Assembly: GCA_031267815.1 (NCBI GenBank)
Contig: JAIRYI010000072.1
Coordinates: 1-52,704 of the forward strand
Reading direction: 5' to 3'
Source: Desulfarculales bacterium
GTDB lineage: Bacteria > Desulfobacterota > Desulfarculia > Desulfarculales > Desulfarculaceae
Length of the DNA stretch: 52,704 bases
Each line of letters starts with the position of its first letter. The stretch's first letter is position 1. Both the position numbers and the translations under genes were made by a program. The notes beneath the pieces were generated by a model. That model was not told where the DNA came from, ran no database searches, and saw only the letters and a program-made list of their open reading frames with translations. Below, piece by piece: positions 29,781 through 39,102 of this stretch.

Positions 29781-30725
29781 TCAGTTCAACCCTTCCCGCA
29801 AGGCGTCCAGATTGGCCTCCATCAATTCCAGATAAGTGCGGCCGGCGGCAAAGTCCTGAGAAGAAAGATTGTGGCCGGAATGCATAAGCCTTTTGGCCGC
29901 GCCGCTGGATTCACATATGGAATCCGCTATCTTCTCGTTTGAAAGTTCAATATGAAATACCGTGGGAATATGTTCCGCTTTTACCTTGTCAATAAGAAAG
30001 GCGATAGTGGCGGCGCTGGCCTCGGTTTCCGTGGAACAGCCGGGAAAGGCGGCGAAATAGTCAAGCCCGTATTCCTCGCTCAGATAACGAAAGGGAAAGC
30101 GGTCGCCGAAAACAATGGTTTTTCTGGCTCCCTTGGCCACAGTTTCCCGGAAAGCTCTGTCCAGGGCTTCAAGGCGGCTTAGATATTCCTCTTCCTTCTG
30201 CCGGTAAAAGTCCGCGTTGGCCTCATCCGCCTGACGCAGCGCCGCCGCTATTGTCCGCACAACCGCCTGGGCATTGCGGGGGGAAGTCCAGATATGCTCA
30301 TCATATTCCGCTTCTTCCTCTCCCTCTTCTTCCGCTTCCATGCCTGGAACCAGTTCCTCCTCCAGCGGGGATACACATTCCAGCATGGAAATAACTTTTA
30401 TTTCCGGCCGCTCCACCGCTTGCAGCACTCTTTCCACCCAGCGCTCGGATTCTCCGCCGGTGTAAATGAAAATATCGCAGTTTTTTATTCGGATAATATC
30501 CTGGGGGCTGGGTTCAAAAGAGTGGCTTTCCGCCCCGGGATTGAGCAGCATATCCACTTCAATCAGTGATCCGCCCAGGGCGCGGGCAAAGTCATAAGGC
30601 GGAAAGATGGTGCTGACCACCCGGGTTTTACCGGCGGTACGGGAAGAGGAATCATCCGCCGGGGCAGGAGAGGAAACGATCAGAGCCAGCCCGGCCGCCA
30701 GGGCCGGGAGTAAAAATTTTTTCAT
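29781..30725 (-). CDS. znuA: Zinc ABC transporter substrate-binding protein
   Basis: The 314-residue periplasmic protein has a signal peptide (about 1-23) and a cluster A-I metal-binding fold. Likely zinc ligands are His68 (GAESHSFEP) and His144 (DEHIWTSP). An acidic stretch of Glu residues (about 130-142) precedes His144, where many ZnuA proteins have a His/Asp-rich loop. The usual third His is replaced by Asp208 in FGDRFPFRYL. As I recall it, this form and the following FPGCSTETE segment are common in clostridial homologues. The ATG at 30725 is the only good start. The gene leads the operon znuA-znuC-znuB-DUF1980-like. Confidence 0.92.
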   Translation of the reverse strand: MKKFLLPALAAGLALIVSSPAPADDSSSRTAGKTRVVSTIFPPYDFARALGGSLIEVDMLLNPGAESHSFEPSPQDIIRIKNCDIFIYTGGESERWVERVLQAVERPEIKVISMLECVSPLEEELVPGMEAEEEGEEEAEYDEHIWTSPRNAQAVVRTIAAALRQADEANADFYRQKEEEYLSRLEALDRAFRETVAKGARKTIVFGDRFPFRYLSEEYGLDYFAAFPGCSTETEASAATIAFLIDKVKAEHIPTVFHIELSNEKIADSICESSGAAKRLMHSGHNLSSQDFAAGRTYLELMEANLDALREGLN

Positions 30726-30778
30726 GGGAAATCTCCATCAGTTTTAAATAATGAGTAAACCCTCCGCTCCGCTTCCGG

Positions 30779-30824
30779 GCGGCGGCGTTTTTGAAATCAT
30801 CCGTAAAGCAAGACGCCGCCGGGC
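30779..30824. repeat. GC-rich inverted repeat upstream of znuA
   Basis: GGCGGCGT and ACGCCGCC form 8-base arms around a roughly 20-base loop in the gap between znuA and the small gene upstream on the same strand. There is no T run. It may end the small transcript or be a regulatory structure. I could not find a convincing Zur or Fur operator in this gap. Confidence 0.4.
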
Positions 30825-30872
30825 GGGGGTTGCCGCCAATTGCCGCTCAAAGCTCCCCGGGCGGGGATGATA

Positions 30873-31205
30873 TCAATTATTCATTCTGATTTTGAGGGTC
30901 ACCGGGGTGAGGCAAAAGACCGTCCCGGCCATAGCCAGGACCGACATGAAGAAGGCCGGCGCGGAGACGGCCGTAAAGAAGTGGCCGCCGGCCGGGGCCA
31001 TTTGTTTGCTCATTTGCTGAGCGCTGTTGATTTGCGCGCAGACGGGGCACTGCTCTCCAGAGCAGTCGTGATCAGCGTGGCTGATTGTAAAGACGGGAGA
31101 TAACAGGAAAAAGGACATAAATAAGAGAGAAAAAAGCACAGGCCGCCAGCCTAACCCGCTTGTCCGGCCCCAGCCATGTTGTCCGGCGAAGAACGCTGCT
31201 CTCAT
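30873..31205 (-). CDS. Small membrane protein with HDCxGExCPxC motif
   Basis: The 110-residue protein has two hydrophobic helices, about residues 22-42 and 80-102. Between them lies a segment with HADHDCSGEQCPVCAQI. The His/Asp and three Cys suggest metal binding on the loop, probably outside the cytoplasm. From memory, short proteins with HDCxGExCPxC are frequent beside zinc-uptake genes in clostridia; their function is not known. The ATG at 31205 has AAAGGA about 8 bases upstream. It is 147 bases upstream of znuA on the same strand, so common zinc control is plausible. Confidence 0.65.
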   Translation of the reverse strand: MRAAFFAGQHGWGRTSGLGWRPVLFSLLFMSFFLLSPVFTISHADHDCSGEQCPVCAQINSAQQMSKQMAPAGGHFFTAVSAPAFFMSVLAMAGTVFCLTPVTLKIRMNN

Positions 31206-31495
31206 TTTAAGTCCTTTGCGTCATTGCTGATAAATTCAAAACCGCCAGGGGTGGGGCGTCCCGGCGGGGACAAATATTGCGATTTCCCGGCCCCGGACGC
31301 CCTTTTATTGTAACATGGAGCCAATTTCTGTCAACGCGGACCGTCTTTCCCAGGCCTGCCGGCAACAATTTAACCTAACCGTATCTTATCTGTAACCTGA
31401 CTGTAACAGAAAAAAACTATAATTCACAGTGTTGGGGCAACAAAAGCATTGTGTCCGGTTAACTGTTAATTATAATTTTTCAAGGAGAGACGATA
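31206..31495. other. Divergent promoter region, small zinc-linked gene and pst operon
   Basis: The 290-base gap lies between a minus-strand gene start and pstS. The right half contains the Pho box and -10 element listed separately. The left half (31206-31380) is GC-rich near the minus-strand gene and AT-rich further on. I see no clear operator for the minus-strand gene. Confidence 0.6.
31390..31423 (+). promoter_or_regulatory. Pho box and -10 element of the pst operon
   Basis: CTGTAAC (31390-31396) and CTGTAAC (31401-31407) are exact direct repeats spaced by four bases, an 11-base period. This is the arrangement PhoB binds (consensus CTGTCAT twice). A perfect TATAAT follows at 31418-31423, ten bases after the second repeat, the normal distance when the Pho box replaces the -35 element. 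The pstS start is 72 bases further on. Phosphate-starvation control by a PhoB-type regulator is strongly suggested; phoB/phoR are not in the window. Confidence 0.85.
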
Positions 31496-32305
31496 ATGAT
31501 CAAACGTGTTTTATTGACTTGCGCATTCATTGTCCTGGGAGCTTCTTTCAGTATGGCCCAGGATAAAATCACCATTGGCGGTTCCACCACCGTACTGCCC
31601 ATAGCCCAGAAAACGGCGGAAGTTTATATGGCCAAATATCCGGAGGCGCAGCTTTCCGTGTCCGGTTCCGGCTCGGGCGATGGCCTGAAAGCTTTAATGG
31701 ACGGCTCCATAGACATTGCCAACTCCTCCCGCGGGCTCAAAGAGCAGGAAACGCGCACCGCCGCTCAAAATGGCTATACCTTGTTTCCCAGTGTAATCGC
31801 CGTTGACTGTATTGTACCCATTGTCAGCCCGGAAAATCCGGTGCAGGATTTAAGCCTGGAGCAACTTAAAAATATCTATAACGGAAAAATTAAAAACTGG
31901 AATGAAGTGGGCGGAGAAGATAAGGTCATTGTGGTTATCTCCCGCGATTTCAGTTCCGGCACTTTCGAAATGTGGCAGGAGAAAGTTCTGGGTTCAGACC
32001 GGGTACGCTCTGACGCCCAGATGTTATCTTCCAACGGAGAAGTGGCCGGCAGCGTGAGCGCCAATAAATACGCCCTCGGTTATGTGGGCTTGGGCTATGC
32101 CAAAGGCAGCGTGAAAGGCCTGCGGGTAAACGGGGTGGCGGCCAGCGTAAGCACGGCCAAAGACGGCAGCTATGCCCTGGCCCGCGAACTCTACATGTTC
32201 ACCAAAGGGGAACCGGCGGGCGCGGTAAAACGCTTTGTCGATTTTGTGAAGAGCAAGCAGGGACAGAGCATTGTGGAAGAAGAAGGTTTTGTGGCCATTG
32301 ATTAA
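31496..32305 (+). CDS. pstS: Phosphate ABC transporter, periplasmic phosphate-binding protein
   Basis: PstS captures inorganic phosphate in the periplasm. The 269-residue protein has a signal peptide (about 1-21, ending FSMAQ) without a lipobox cysteine, so it is a soluble periplasmic form. Binding-site segments are GGSTTVLPIA, SGSGSGDGLKAL and SSGTFEMW. The ATG at 31496 follows AAGGAGAG. It is the first gene of pstSCAB-phoU behind a Pho box. A hairpin at 32376-32404 after the stop probably raises PstS over the other subunits. Confidence 0.95.
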   Translation: MIKRVLLTCAFIVLGASFSMAQDKITIGGSTTVLPIAQKTAEVYMAKYPEAQLSVSGSGSGDGLKALMDGSIDIANSSRGLKEQETRTAAQNGYTLFPSVIAVDCIVPIVSPENPVQDLSLEQLKNIYNGKIKNWNEVGGEDKVIVVISRDFSSGTFEMWQEKVLGSDRVRSDAQMLSSNGEVAGSVSANKYALGYVGLGYAKGSVKGLRVNGVAASVSTAKDGSYALARELYMFTKGEPAGAVKRFVDFVKSKQGQSIVEEEGFVAID

Positions 32306-32375
32306 ATTATAGGAATCATTTTGTCCGCCCCTGGCCCAAAGCGCGGGACAAAAATAAAAACAGCCGGTAAATTCG

Positions 32376-32404
32376 ATGCTTATACCCTGACTGGGTATAA
32401 GCAT
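32376..32404 (+). terminator. Intercistronic hairpin between pstS and pstC
   Basis: The 12-base arms ATGCTTATACCC (32376-32387) and its exact complement (32393-32404) surround TGACT. No T run follows. Its position after the binding-protein gene mirrors the urtA-urtB hairpin and fits a partial terminator or mRNA stabiliser. Confidence 0.65.
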
Positions 32405-32430
32405 GGAAAACCGGCGGCGAAGATTAAATT

Positions 32431-33426
32431 ATGATAACTCACAGTAATGTATGGCGGTTTTTCACCAAGCCCCTGATGAAAACCCGGCTTGCCCCCCGCC
32501 GGGGGCTGAACGGCCTGGCGGGAAAAGATATCGGCGACCGGCAAAGCCGGATTATTTTCACGGTCCTGGGCTTCACCGCTCTCACCGCTTTATTGCTTAT
32601 TGTTCTCTTTCTCTTTTTGGAGGGAACAGCCCTTTTTATTCATCCCGCTGAAGACGGCTCCCGGGTTGGCCTGGGTGATTTTATCCTGGGCAGTTTCTGG
32701 TATCCAGGCTACACTCCTCCGGAATTCGGCATATTGCCGCTCATGGCCGCCTCTCTATCCGTGACTGTACTTTCCGCCTGTTTATCCATACCTCTGGGTA
32801 TGGGCACGGCTCTTTACCTTTCCAGCGTGGCCGGCCCCAGGGTACGCGAATGGGGTAAACCGGTAATAGAATTGCTGGCCGCCATGCCTTCGGTGGTGCT
32901 GGGCCTGGTGGGCATGATGGTTATTGCTCCTTTTATGCAGGAATGGTGGGATGTGCCTTCCGGGCTCAATATGCTCAACGCCTCTGTCATGCTGGCTTTG
33001 ATGGCCATTCCCACCATCGCCAGCATTGCCGATGACGCTCTGGAAAGCGTACCCCGGGACCTGCTGGAAGCCTCATACGCTTTGGGGGCCACCCCTCTGC
33101 AAACTTTGATGCGCACAAGACTGCCCTGCGCCCTGTCCGGGGTAGGGGCTGGGATCATTTTGGGGCTTACCCGGGCCATGGGCGAGACCATGGTGGTGCT
33201 GATGTGCGCGGGCGGGGCCGCCCAGCTTAGCTTCAGCCCTCTGGACGCGGTAAGGCCCATGACCTCAACCATTGCCGCGGAAATGGGTGAAACGGCGGTG
33301 GGCAGCAGCCATTACAGCGCCCTGTTTGCCATCGGCATAACTTTGTTCCTGATGACTTTTGCCTTCAATCTCCTGGCTTCTTTCATTGCCGGGCGTTACA
33401 GCCAGAAAGGATATCAGGCGGCATGA
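32431..33426 (+). CDS. pstC: Phosphate ABC transporter permease PstC
   Basis: This inner-membrane subunit of the phosphate importer has 331 residues. After a basic N-terminal segment of about 45 residues there are six membrane helices, with the ABC-permease EAA-type loop [20 protein letters not shown] before the fifth. The large periplasmic loop between the first helices is normal for PstC. The ATG at 32431 has a weak ribosome site. The stop overlaps the pstA start by four bases (ATGA). Confidence 0.93.
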   Translation: MITHSNVWRFFTKPLMKTRLAPRRGLNGLAGKDIGDRQSRIIFTVLGFTALTALLLIVLFLFLEGTALFIHPAEDGSRVGLGDFILGSFWYPGYTPPEFGILPLMAASLSVTVLSACLSIPLGMGTALYLSSVAGPRVREWGKPVIELLAAMPSVVLGLVGMMVIAPFMQEWWDVPSGLNMLNASVMLALMAIPTIASIADDALESVPRDLLEASYALGATPLQTLMRTRLPCALSGVGAGIILGLTRAMGETMVVLMCAGGAAQLSFSPLDAVRPMTSTIAAEMGETAVGSSHYSALFAIGITLFLMTFAFNLLASFIAGRYSQKGYQAA

Positions 33427-34289
33427 AAGCCAATAATCTGAAAAAACGTAAATATTACACCGTGGCCGTCTTTGCCCTGTTCCGGCTGGCCGCTCTGCTC
33501 ACCGCTGCCGCTCTGGCCGGGATCGTACTTTTTTTAATTATAAAAGGCGCGGGCAGCATAAGCTGGGATTTTCTGAGCCAATCTCCCGCCGACTCCATGA
33601 CCAAAGGCGGAATTTTCCCAGCTATTATCGGCACTTTCTATCTCACCGCGGGCGCCATGCTGGTGGCTTTGCCTTTGGGTCTGGCCACAGCCGTTTATTT
33701 AAGCGAATACGCCCGGCCCGGCCGGATCAATTCCATCATCCGCCTGAGCGTGGCCAATCTGGCCGGAGTCCCCTCAGTCATTTTTGGCCTTTTCGGCCTG
33801 GCTTTTTTTGTCACCAAACTGGGCCTGGGCATAAGCATACTGTCCGGATCCCTGACTCTGGCTTTGATTATCATGCCCACCATTATCAGCGCCTCGGAAG
33901 AGGCGCTAAAGCAAATTCCCCTCTCCTACCGGGAAGCATCCTATGCTCTGGGGGCCAGCCATTGGCAGACCGTGTTCAATGTGGTGCTGCCCGCGGCCCT
34001 GCCCGGCATTATAACCGGCAGTGTCTTAAGCCTGGCCAGAGCCGCGGGAGAGACCGCGCCCATAATGTACACAGCCGCGGTTTTTTATACCCTGCATCTG
34101 CCCTCGTCACTGTTTGACCCGGTAATGGCTTTACCTTATCATATTTATAAACTGGCTACCGTAGGCACCCACGAGGCGCTGGTTCCCATCCGTTACGGCT
34201 CCTGCCTGGTACTTATCGGCCTGGTGCTGGGGATGAGCCTGGCCGCTATTATCATCCGGACTAAAATAAGGCGGAACAAACAATGGTAA
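33423..34289 (+). CDS. pstA: Phosphate ABC transporter permease PstA
   Basis: This is the second membrane subunit of the phosphate importer, 288 residues with six predicted helices. The EAA-type loop is [27 protein letters not shown]. The family segment [11 protein letters not shown] follows. It overlaps pstC by four bases and pstB by seven, so the three are translationally coupled. Confidence 0.93.
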   Translation: MKANNLKKRKYYTVAVFALFRLAALLTAAALAGIVLFLIIKGAGSISWDFLSQSPADSMTKGGIFPAIIGTFYLTAGAMLVALPLGLATAVYLSEYARPGRINSIIRLSVANLAGVPSVIFGLFGLAFFVTKLGLGISILSGSLTLALIIMPTIISASEEALKQIPLSYREASYALGASHWQTVFNVVLPAALPGIITGSVLSLARAAGETAPIMYTAAVFYTLHLPSSLFDPVMALPYHIYKLATVGTHEALVPIRYGSCLVLIGLVLGMSLAAIIIRTKIRRNKQW

Positions 34290-35047
34290 ATGATCCTAAC
34301 GCGGTTGAAGTCAAAACTCTCAATTTCTTTTACGGCGAAAAACAGGCCCTTAAAAATATTAATCTCGATATAAAACGCAATGAAATAACCGCGCTGATCG
34401 GGCCTTCGGGCTGCGGTAAATCCACTTTTCTGCGCCTGCTTAACCGGATGAACGATCTGATTGCCGGAGTGCGCCTGGAAGGGAAAATCCTGCTCAACGG
34501 GATGGATATTTATGCGCCGGAGGCGGAATCGGCCGATATCCGCCGCCGGGTGGGCATGGTCTTTCAAAAACCCAACCCCTTTCCCAAAAGCATTTTTAAC
34601 AATGTGGCTTATGGGCCAATGCTGCACGGCATAAAAAATAAACACGGTTTGAACAGGATAGTGGAAAGCTCTCTGCGGGCGGCCGCGCTTTGGGAGGAGG
34701 TCAAAGATGATCTGCACAAATCGGCTTTGTCTCTTTCCGGGGGGCAGCAGCAGCGTTTGTGCCTGGCCCGCGCTTTGGCCATGGAACCGGAAGTTTTGCT
34801 CATGGATGAGCCCACCTCCGCTTTAGATCCTATTTCCACCAGCAAGATCGAAGAATTGGTGATGGATTTAAAAAATTCCTACACGGTGATTATCGTCACC
34901 CACAACATGCAGCAGGCGGCGCGCATCTCGGATAAAACCTGTTTTTTTTATATGGGAGAACTTATTGAAAGCGGAGCCACCGACCAGATATTTACCCTGC
35001 CTCAACAACGGCAGACAGAAAATTACATTACCGGACGCTTTGGCTAG
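34283..35047 (+). CDS. pstB: Phosphate ABC transporter ATP-binding protein
   Basis: PstB is the ATPase of the phosphate importer, 254 residues. It has Walker [10 protein letters not shown] (40-48), the PstB-specific segment [17 protein letters not shown], the signature [15 protein letters not shown] and Walker [14 protein letters not shown]. The ATG at 34283 lies inside the end of pstA. The stop is 19 bases before phoU. Confidence 0.96.
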   Translation: MVNDPNAVEVKTLNFFYGEKQALKNINLDIKRNEITALIGPSGCGKSTFLRLLNRMNDLIAGVRLEGKILLNGMDIYAPEAESADIRRRVGMVFQKPNPFPKSIFNNVAYGPMLHGIKNKHGLNRIVESSLRAAALWEEVKDDLHKSALSLSGGQQQRLCLARALAMEPEVLLMDEPTSALDPISTSKIEELVMDLKNSYTVIIVTHNMQQAARISDKTCFFYMGELIESGATDQIFTLPQQRQTENYITGRFG

Positions 35048-35066
35048 GGTCAAAGGGAGAAACGCG

Positions 35067-35750
35067 ATGAATCATTTTGACAAAGAAATGGAAAGCATCA
35101 ATACTGACCTGATCAGAATGGGAGCGCTCAGCGAGCGTTTGGTGCAGGACGCGATTAAAGCTCTGCTCAGCGGCGATACCTCTCTGGCCAGACAGGTCGT
35201 AGCCCGCGACCGGCAGGTGGACAACGCGGAAAACGCCATTTCCCGCACTGCCACCAGGCTTCTGGCCACCAACCAGCCCGTGGCCGGCGATTTGCGCTTT
35301 TTGAGTACCATTTTCAGGCTGATTACCGATCTGGAGCGGGTGGCCGATCTTTCCGTCAATCTGGCCTGGCGCACGGTGGCCATCAATGAAGAGATCGGGC
35401 TTAAGGCCCCCTTCTCCCCTCTTCTGCCGGAAATGGCCCTGATGGCGCAAAAAATGGCGGCCCAGGTTCTGGCCGCCCTGGCGCGGCGCGACTGTGAATC
35501 AGCCCTGCTGGTATGTCAAAGCGACAATGATTTGGATGAATTAAATCACCGCCATTACCGGGAGGTTGTGGAGATCATGCAAAAGCGCCCTGATCTGGTC
35601 CCTTGGGGCGTAGAGGCTATTCTGGCCGGCAATTACCTGGAGCGCATGGGCGATCACATTACCAACCTGGGCGAAGAAATTATTTACATAGTGCGCGGAG
35701 AGGTTGTCCGCCATCAGGAAAATATGAAATATAAAAAGACCCCTGATTAA
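35067..35750 (+). CDS. phoU: Phosphate signalling protein PhoU
   Basis: PhoU links the Pst transporter to the PhoR kinase and represses the Pho regulon when phosphate is ample. The 227-residue all-helical protein has the duplicated PhoU domain. The first repeat begins FDKEMESINTDLIRMG and carries LRFLSTIFRLITDLERV. The second carries GNYLERMGDHITNLGEEIIY, whose E-x-x-D-x-x-N pattern binds metal. The ATG at 35067 has AAGGGAG upstream; the longer frame from 34965 overlaps pstB and is not used. Confidence 0.94.
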   Translation: MNHFDKEMESINTDLIRMGALSERLVQDAIKALLSGDTSLARQVVARDRQVDNAENAISRTATRLLATNQPVAGDLRFLSTIFRLITDLERVADLSVNLAWRTVAINEEIGLKAPFSPLLPEMALMAQKMAAQVLAALARRDCESALLVCQSDNDLDELNHRHYREVVEIMQKRPDLVPWGVEAILAGNYLERMGDHITNLGEEIIYIVRGEVVRHQENMKYKKTPD

Positions 35751-35759
35751 TATTCAGAC

Positions 35760-37499
35760 ATGAAGACAGACTTTGCAATCATAAGAAAAATTCTCGACGG
35801 CGGCTTTATCAAGCCGGTATATCAGCCCATAATCTCGCTTCAGAGCGGGGAAATTATGGGCTATGAAGCGCTCAGCAGAATAACGGCCAAAGAATTACAG
35901 ATGAATATTGAAAATATGTTTCACGCCGTTGACAAAATGGGATGTTCATGGGAATTGGAGACGCTTTGCCGGATGAAAGCCCTGGAAAATGCCGTGACCA
36001 AACCTGAAGGCAAAAAGCTCTTTTTAAATGTCAACTCCAATATTATTTATGACGAAAACTTCAAAAACGGTTTTACCAAAAAATTTTTGCGCGCCTATGG
36101 CATCAATGCCGATGACATTGTATTTGAGATAACCGAACGGGTGGCGGTTTCCGATAAAAACGCCTTTCAGGGATCCATCAGCCATTATAAAAATCAGCGC
36201 TACGGCATTGCCATAGATGATGTGGGCGCCGGATTTTCAGGTCTTAATATGATTATCAGCGCCCAGCCTGATTTTTTAAAGCTGGATATGAACCTTATCA
36301 GGAATATTGACAAAGACGACATAAAAACGCTGCTGTGCAAGGCTATTGCCGAGTTTTGCCGAAACGCCAATATAAATCTGATCGCGGAAGGGATTGAGAC
36401 CGAAGAGGAATTAAAAGAGCTTATAAAGCTGGGAGTGCAATTTGGGCAGGGTTACTTCCTGGGAACCCCCCAGGAGACTTTCGCGGCTTTGGACCCGCAT
36501 GTATCAGAACTTATTTCCACTTATTATTCCAAGCATTATATAGAAAACGCCAGGAGTTCCGTATATCCCATTATTGAACACTTATGCAAGCGGGGGCAGA
36601 TATTCTCTCCTCAGGCCAAGGGGGAAGAGGTCTATGAACACATCAAGGCGGCGCCCATGATTACAGAGGTCTATATTGTGGACGGGGAAAAAATCGTCGG
36701 CTTCCTGAGCAAATTGGCTTTAAATGAATACTTTGGCGGACGCTACGGCTACAGCCTCAATTACCGCAAAACCGTCCAAGAAATAATGCGGACCGATTTT
36801 TTCCGGTCCGGACATAACATGCCGGTGGACCTTGTGGCCAGGCTGGCTATGCAAAGGCCCTATGAACAGCTCTATGATCCTATTATTGTCGAAAAAGAAG
36901 GGAAGTTCCGGGGCGCGGTGACAATCAAGGACTTACTGGAAGCCTGCGCCAAAATTCAGATAGATATCGCCATGCACGCCAATCCCCTGACCGGACTGCC
37001 GGGCAACCTGCTTTTGGAAAAGGAAATCAAGAGCCGTATTTTTGGCCAGGATCCTTTCTGCATTACCTATTATGATCTTGATAACTTCAAAGGCTATAAT
37101 GACGCCTACGGCTTTATTAACGGAGACCTGATGTTAAAACTGCTGGCCTCGCTCCTGCAGGAGCAGGCCCGGAAGAATGAATTTGTAGGCCATATTGGCG
37201 GCGATGATTTTATCGTTATCGCCGACTATCATGACGGCGAAGCTTTCTGCCAGGACCTCCTGGCCGCTTTCGCCGACCGGGTTCTCTCCCTGTACCGCCC
37301 CCAGGATGTGGAGCGGGGCTATATTGTCTCCAAAAACCGCCATGGGGTTACGGAAAATTTTCCGCTGGCCAGCCTGTCAATCGCCGGGATAAGCAACAGA
37401 AAAAAAACATATCAAACCCTTGAGGATTTCTCCCAGGACGTCTCCGCCCTGAAAAAAATATGCAAGCGGCATGTGGGCAGCTATTATGAGATATGGTGA
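35760..37499 (+). CDS. EAL-CBS-GGDEF cyclic-di-GMP turnover protein in the pst operon
   Basis: The 579-residue soluble protein has the reverse domain order: an N-terminal EAL domain (about 5-250, EAL at 36-38, DDVGAGFSG near 153, AEGIE near 209), a central CBS-pair-like region (about 270-400) and a C-terminal GGDEF domain (about 405-560). The signature is GGDDF at 480-484, a conservative variant. Five residues before it is RKNE instead of the RxxD inhibition site, so product inhibition is doubtful. Both catalytic halves look usable. CBS pairs commonly bind adenine nucleotides, which could set the balance. It starts 9 bases after the phoU stop and should be co-transcribed with pstSCAB-phoU, coupling phosphate status to c-di-GMP. 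Confidence 0.88.
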   Translation: MKTDFAIIRKILDGGFIKPVYQPIISLQSGEIMGYEALSRITAKELQMNIENMFHAVDKMGCSWELETLCRMKALENAVTKPEGKKLFLNVNSNIIYDENFKNGFTKKFLRAYGINADDIVFEITERVAVSDKNAFQGSISHYKNQRYGIAIDDVGAGFSGLNMIISAQPDFLKLDMNLIRNIDKDDIKTLLCKAIAEFCRNANINLIAEGIETEEELKELIKLGVQFGQGYFLGTPQETFAALDPHVSELISTYYSKHYIENARSSVYPIIEHLCKRGQIFSPQAKGEEVYEHIKAAPMITEVYIVDGEKIVGFLSKLALNEYFGGRYGYSLNYRKTVQEIMRTDFFRSGHNMPVDLVARLAMQRPYEQLYDPIIVEKEGKFRGAVTIKDLLEACAKIQIDIAMHANPLTGLPGNLLLEKEIKSRIFGQDPFCITYYDLDNFKGYNDAYGFINGDLMLKLLASLLQEQARKNEFVGHIGGDDFIVIADYHDGEAFCQDLLAAFADRVLSLYRPQDVERGYIVSKNRHGVTENFPLASLSIAGISNRKKTYQTLEDFSQDVSALKKICKRHVGSYYEIW

Positions 37500-37608
37500 C
37501 AGACAATGATTTTAAGCATTGCTTGCGGCGGTTTTTCTTTTGCGGCCGGCCCGGTGACCGGCTTACGCCAGCCATGCCGGCGCGGCAGGCCTCAAATTGC
37601 CTCAGGCT

Positions 37609-37998
37609 TCAATACCCGAGGGCAAAACAGAACGGATGACCCGCCGGATCCAGCATGACCGTCCAGGAATCACTGTATTGCCGACCGGCTTTTCTTGCTC
37701 CGCAGGCCAAGGCGTGAGCCACCGCTTTTTCCATTTCCTCTTTATCTTTCACCTTAAAATCCAGATGCAGCATCTGCTGCTGCCCCGGCGGCTCTTCCGG
37801 CCAGAGGGGAGGCCGGTAATTCTCTTTCTGCTGAAAGGCTATTTTGGTCCCTCCGCCCGGCGGGGCGATCTCCAGCCAGCCCGGCCCAACGCCGGCGTTT
37901 TCCCAACCCAGCATTTTGCGGTAGAAAGCCGCCAGGGCCGTAACCTCCGGACAGTCTATAACGGCCGCGCCCAATTCTAGAGGCATAAACTCTTTCAT
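37609..37998 (-). CDS. VOC-superfamily (glyoxalase/bleomycin-resistance-like) protein
   Basis: The 129-residue protein shows the vicinal-oxygen-chelate fold: an opening strand GAAVIDCPEVTALAAFYRKMLGW, a central MLHLDFKVKD strand and a closing LDPAGHPFCFAL. Members include metal-dependent glyoxalases, dioxygenases and drug-binding proteins; the substrate cannot be told. Candidate metal ligands are His78-type in LHLDF and the His of PAGHPF. The ATG at 37998 has no clear ribosome site, and Met5 is an alternative. It stands alone, convergent with the EAL-CBS-GGDEF gene. Confidence 0.8.
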   Translation of the reverse strand: MKEFMPLELGAAVIDCPEVTALAAFYRKMLGWENAGVGPGWLEIAPPGGGTKIAFQQKENYRPPLWPEEPPGQQQMLHLDFKVKDKEEMEKAVAHALACGARKAGRQYSDSWTVMLDPAGHPFCFALGY

Positions 37999-38181
37999 TT
38001 TTATATTCTTTTTAAATTTAGTCGATCCTGAAAAACATTAAACATATTGATGATTCATTTTAAGCGGCTTAAAAACTTTAACCATGATTTCCCGCTTATG
38101 CCCACCCTTTAAAGATATTTTTAAGCCACTTGAAAGGCCGGAAAACCTGGAGTCTGCGTCCAGCCGCAAACTCTCCCCAAT

Positions 38182-39102
38182 TTAAGCCACCACTTTATTC
38201 CTGCCCCTGCCTTTGGCGGCATAGAGATTTTTGTCCGCCAGGGCAATGAATTCCGTCAAAGGCTGCTCCGCGCTGGGAATAACGGCAGCCACCCCAATGC
38301 TGACAGTGGTATGGGTTTCCAGGCCCAGGGCCGGGCACAGCACCGGGCTGGCTTCCACCGCCGCCCTGACTTTCTCCGCCACCACCAGGGCGCCCTCAAT
38401 GTCCACTCCCGGCAAAATAATCGCGAAGTCCTCTCCGCCCAAACGGGCCACCATATCCGCGGGGCGGCGCAGGCAGGAGACCATGGTCTTGGCCAGACTG
38501 CGCAACAGGGCGTCGCCCTGGAGATGGCCGTAGGCGTCATTATAGTTTTTAAATTTGTCCACATCCATCATCAGGATGCTCAAAGGCGTTTTAGTCCGGC
38601 TCATGCGCCGCCATTCCTCATCGATGCGGTTGTCAAAGTAGCGCCGGTTGGGGATATCGGTCAGTTCGTCAATCAGGCCTAACCGTTCTATAGTTTTAAT
38701 ATATTTAATAATTTTTATCTGGGTATTTATCCTTGCCTTCACCACCTCGTTGCTGAAAGGTTTGACGATATAATCCACCGCCCCCAGGCGCAGCCCTTTT
38801 TCCTCATCTCCGGCGCTACTCAGCCCGGTTATGAAGATGACCGGGATATTGCGGGTGGGTTCCGCTTCTTTGAGCTTGATGAGAGTGGTAAAGCCATCCA
38901 TCTCCGGCATGATTATATCCAGCAAAATCAAATCTGGCTTACTTTCGCTGCCGGCCGAAGCCAAAGCCAGGGCTTCCCGGCCGGACTTGAGCATTTGCAG
39001 CTCGTAGTCATCCTGGAGAATAGCGCGCAGCACATCCAGATTGATCTTTTCGTCATCCACCACCATGAGGCGGAATTTGCCTCTGTCTTTTTTTTCATCC
39101 AT
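38182..39102 (-). CDS. Response regulator with diguanylate cyclase output (REC-GGDEF)
   Basis: From the ATG at 39102 the protein has 306 residues. It has a receiver domain (about 10-128) with phospho-acceptor Asp62 (LLDIIMPEMDG) and the VKPF lysine, then a GGDEF domain (about 140-300). The signature is GGEDF (222-226), with an RPAD sequence placed as the RxxD product-inhibition site. It is therefore a likely active, feedback-inhibited cyclase of the PleD/WspR type. The start codon overlaps the end of the upstream hybrid kinase by 8 bases, with GGAG in that kinase's last codons. Hence the two are a coupled pair. A longer frame from 39168 runs inside the kinase and is not used. Confidence 0.9.
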   Translation of the reverse strand: MDEKKDRGKFRLMVVDDEKINLDVLRAILQDDYELQMLKSGREALALASAGSESKPDLILLDIIMPEMDGFTTLIKLKEAEPTRNIPVIFITGLSSAGDEEKGLRLGAVDYIVKPFSNEVVKARINTQIKIIKYIKTIERLGLIDELTDIPNRRYFDNRIDEEWRRMSRTKTPLSILMMDVDKFKNYNDAYGHLQGDALLRSLAKTMVSCLRRPADMVARLGGEDFAIILPGVDIEGALVVAEKVRAAVEASPVLCPALGLETHTTVSIGVAAVIPSAEQPLTEFIALADKNLYAAKGRGRNKVVA

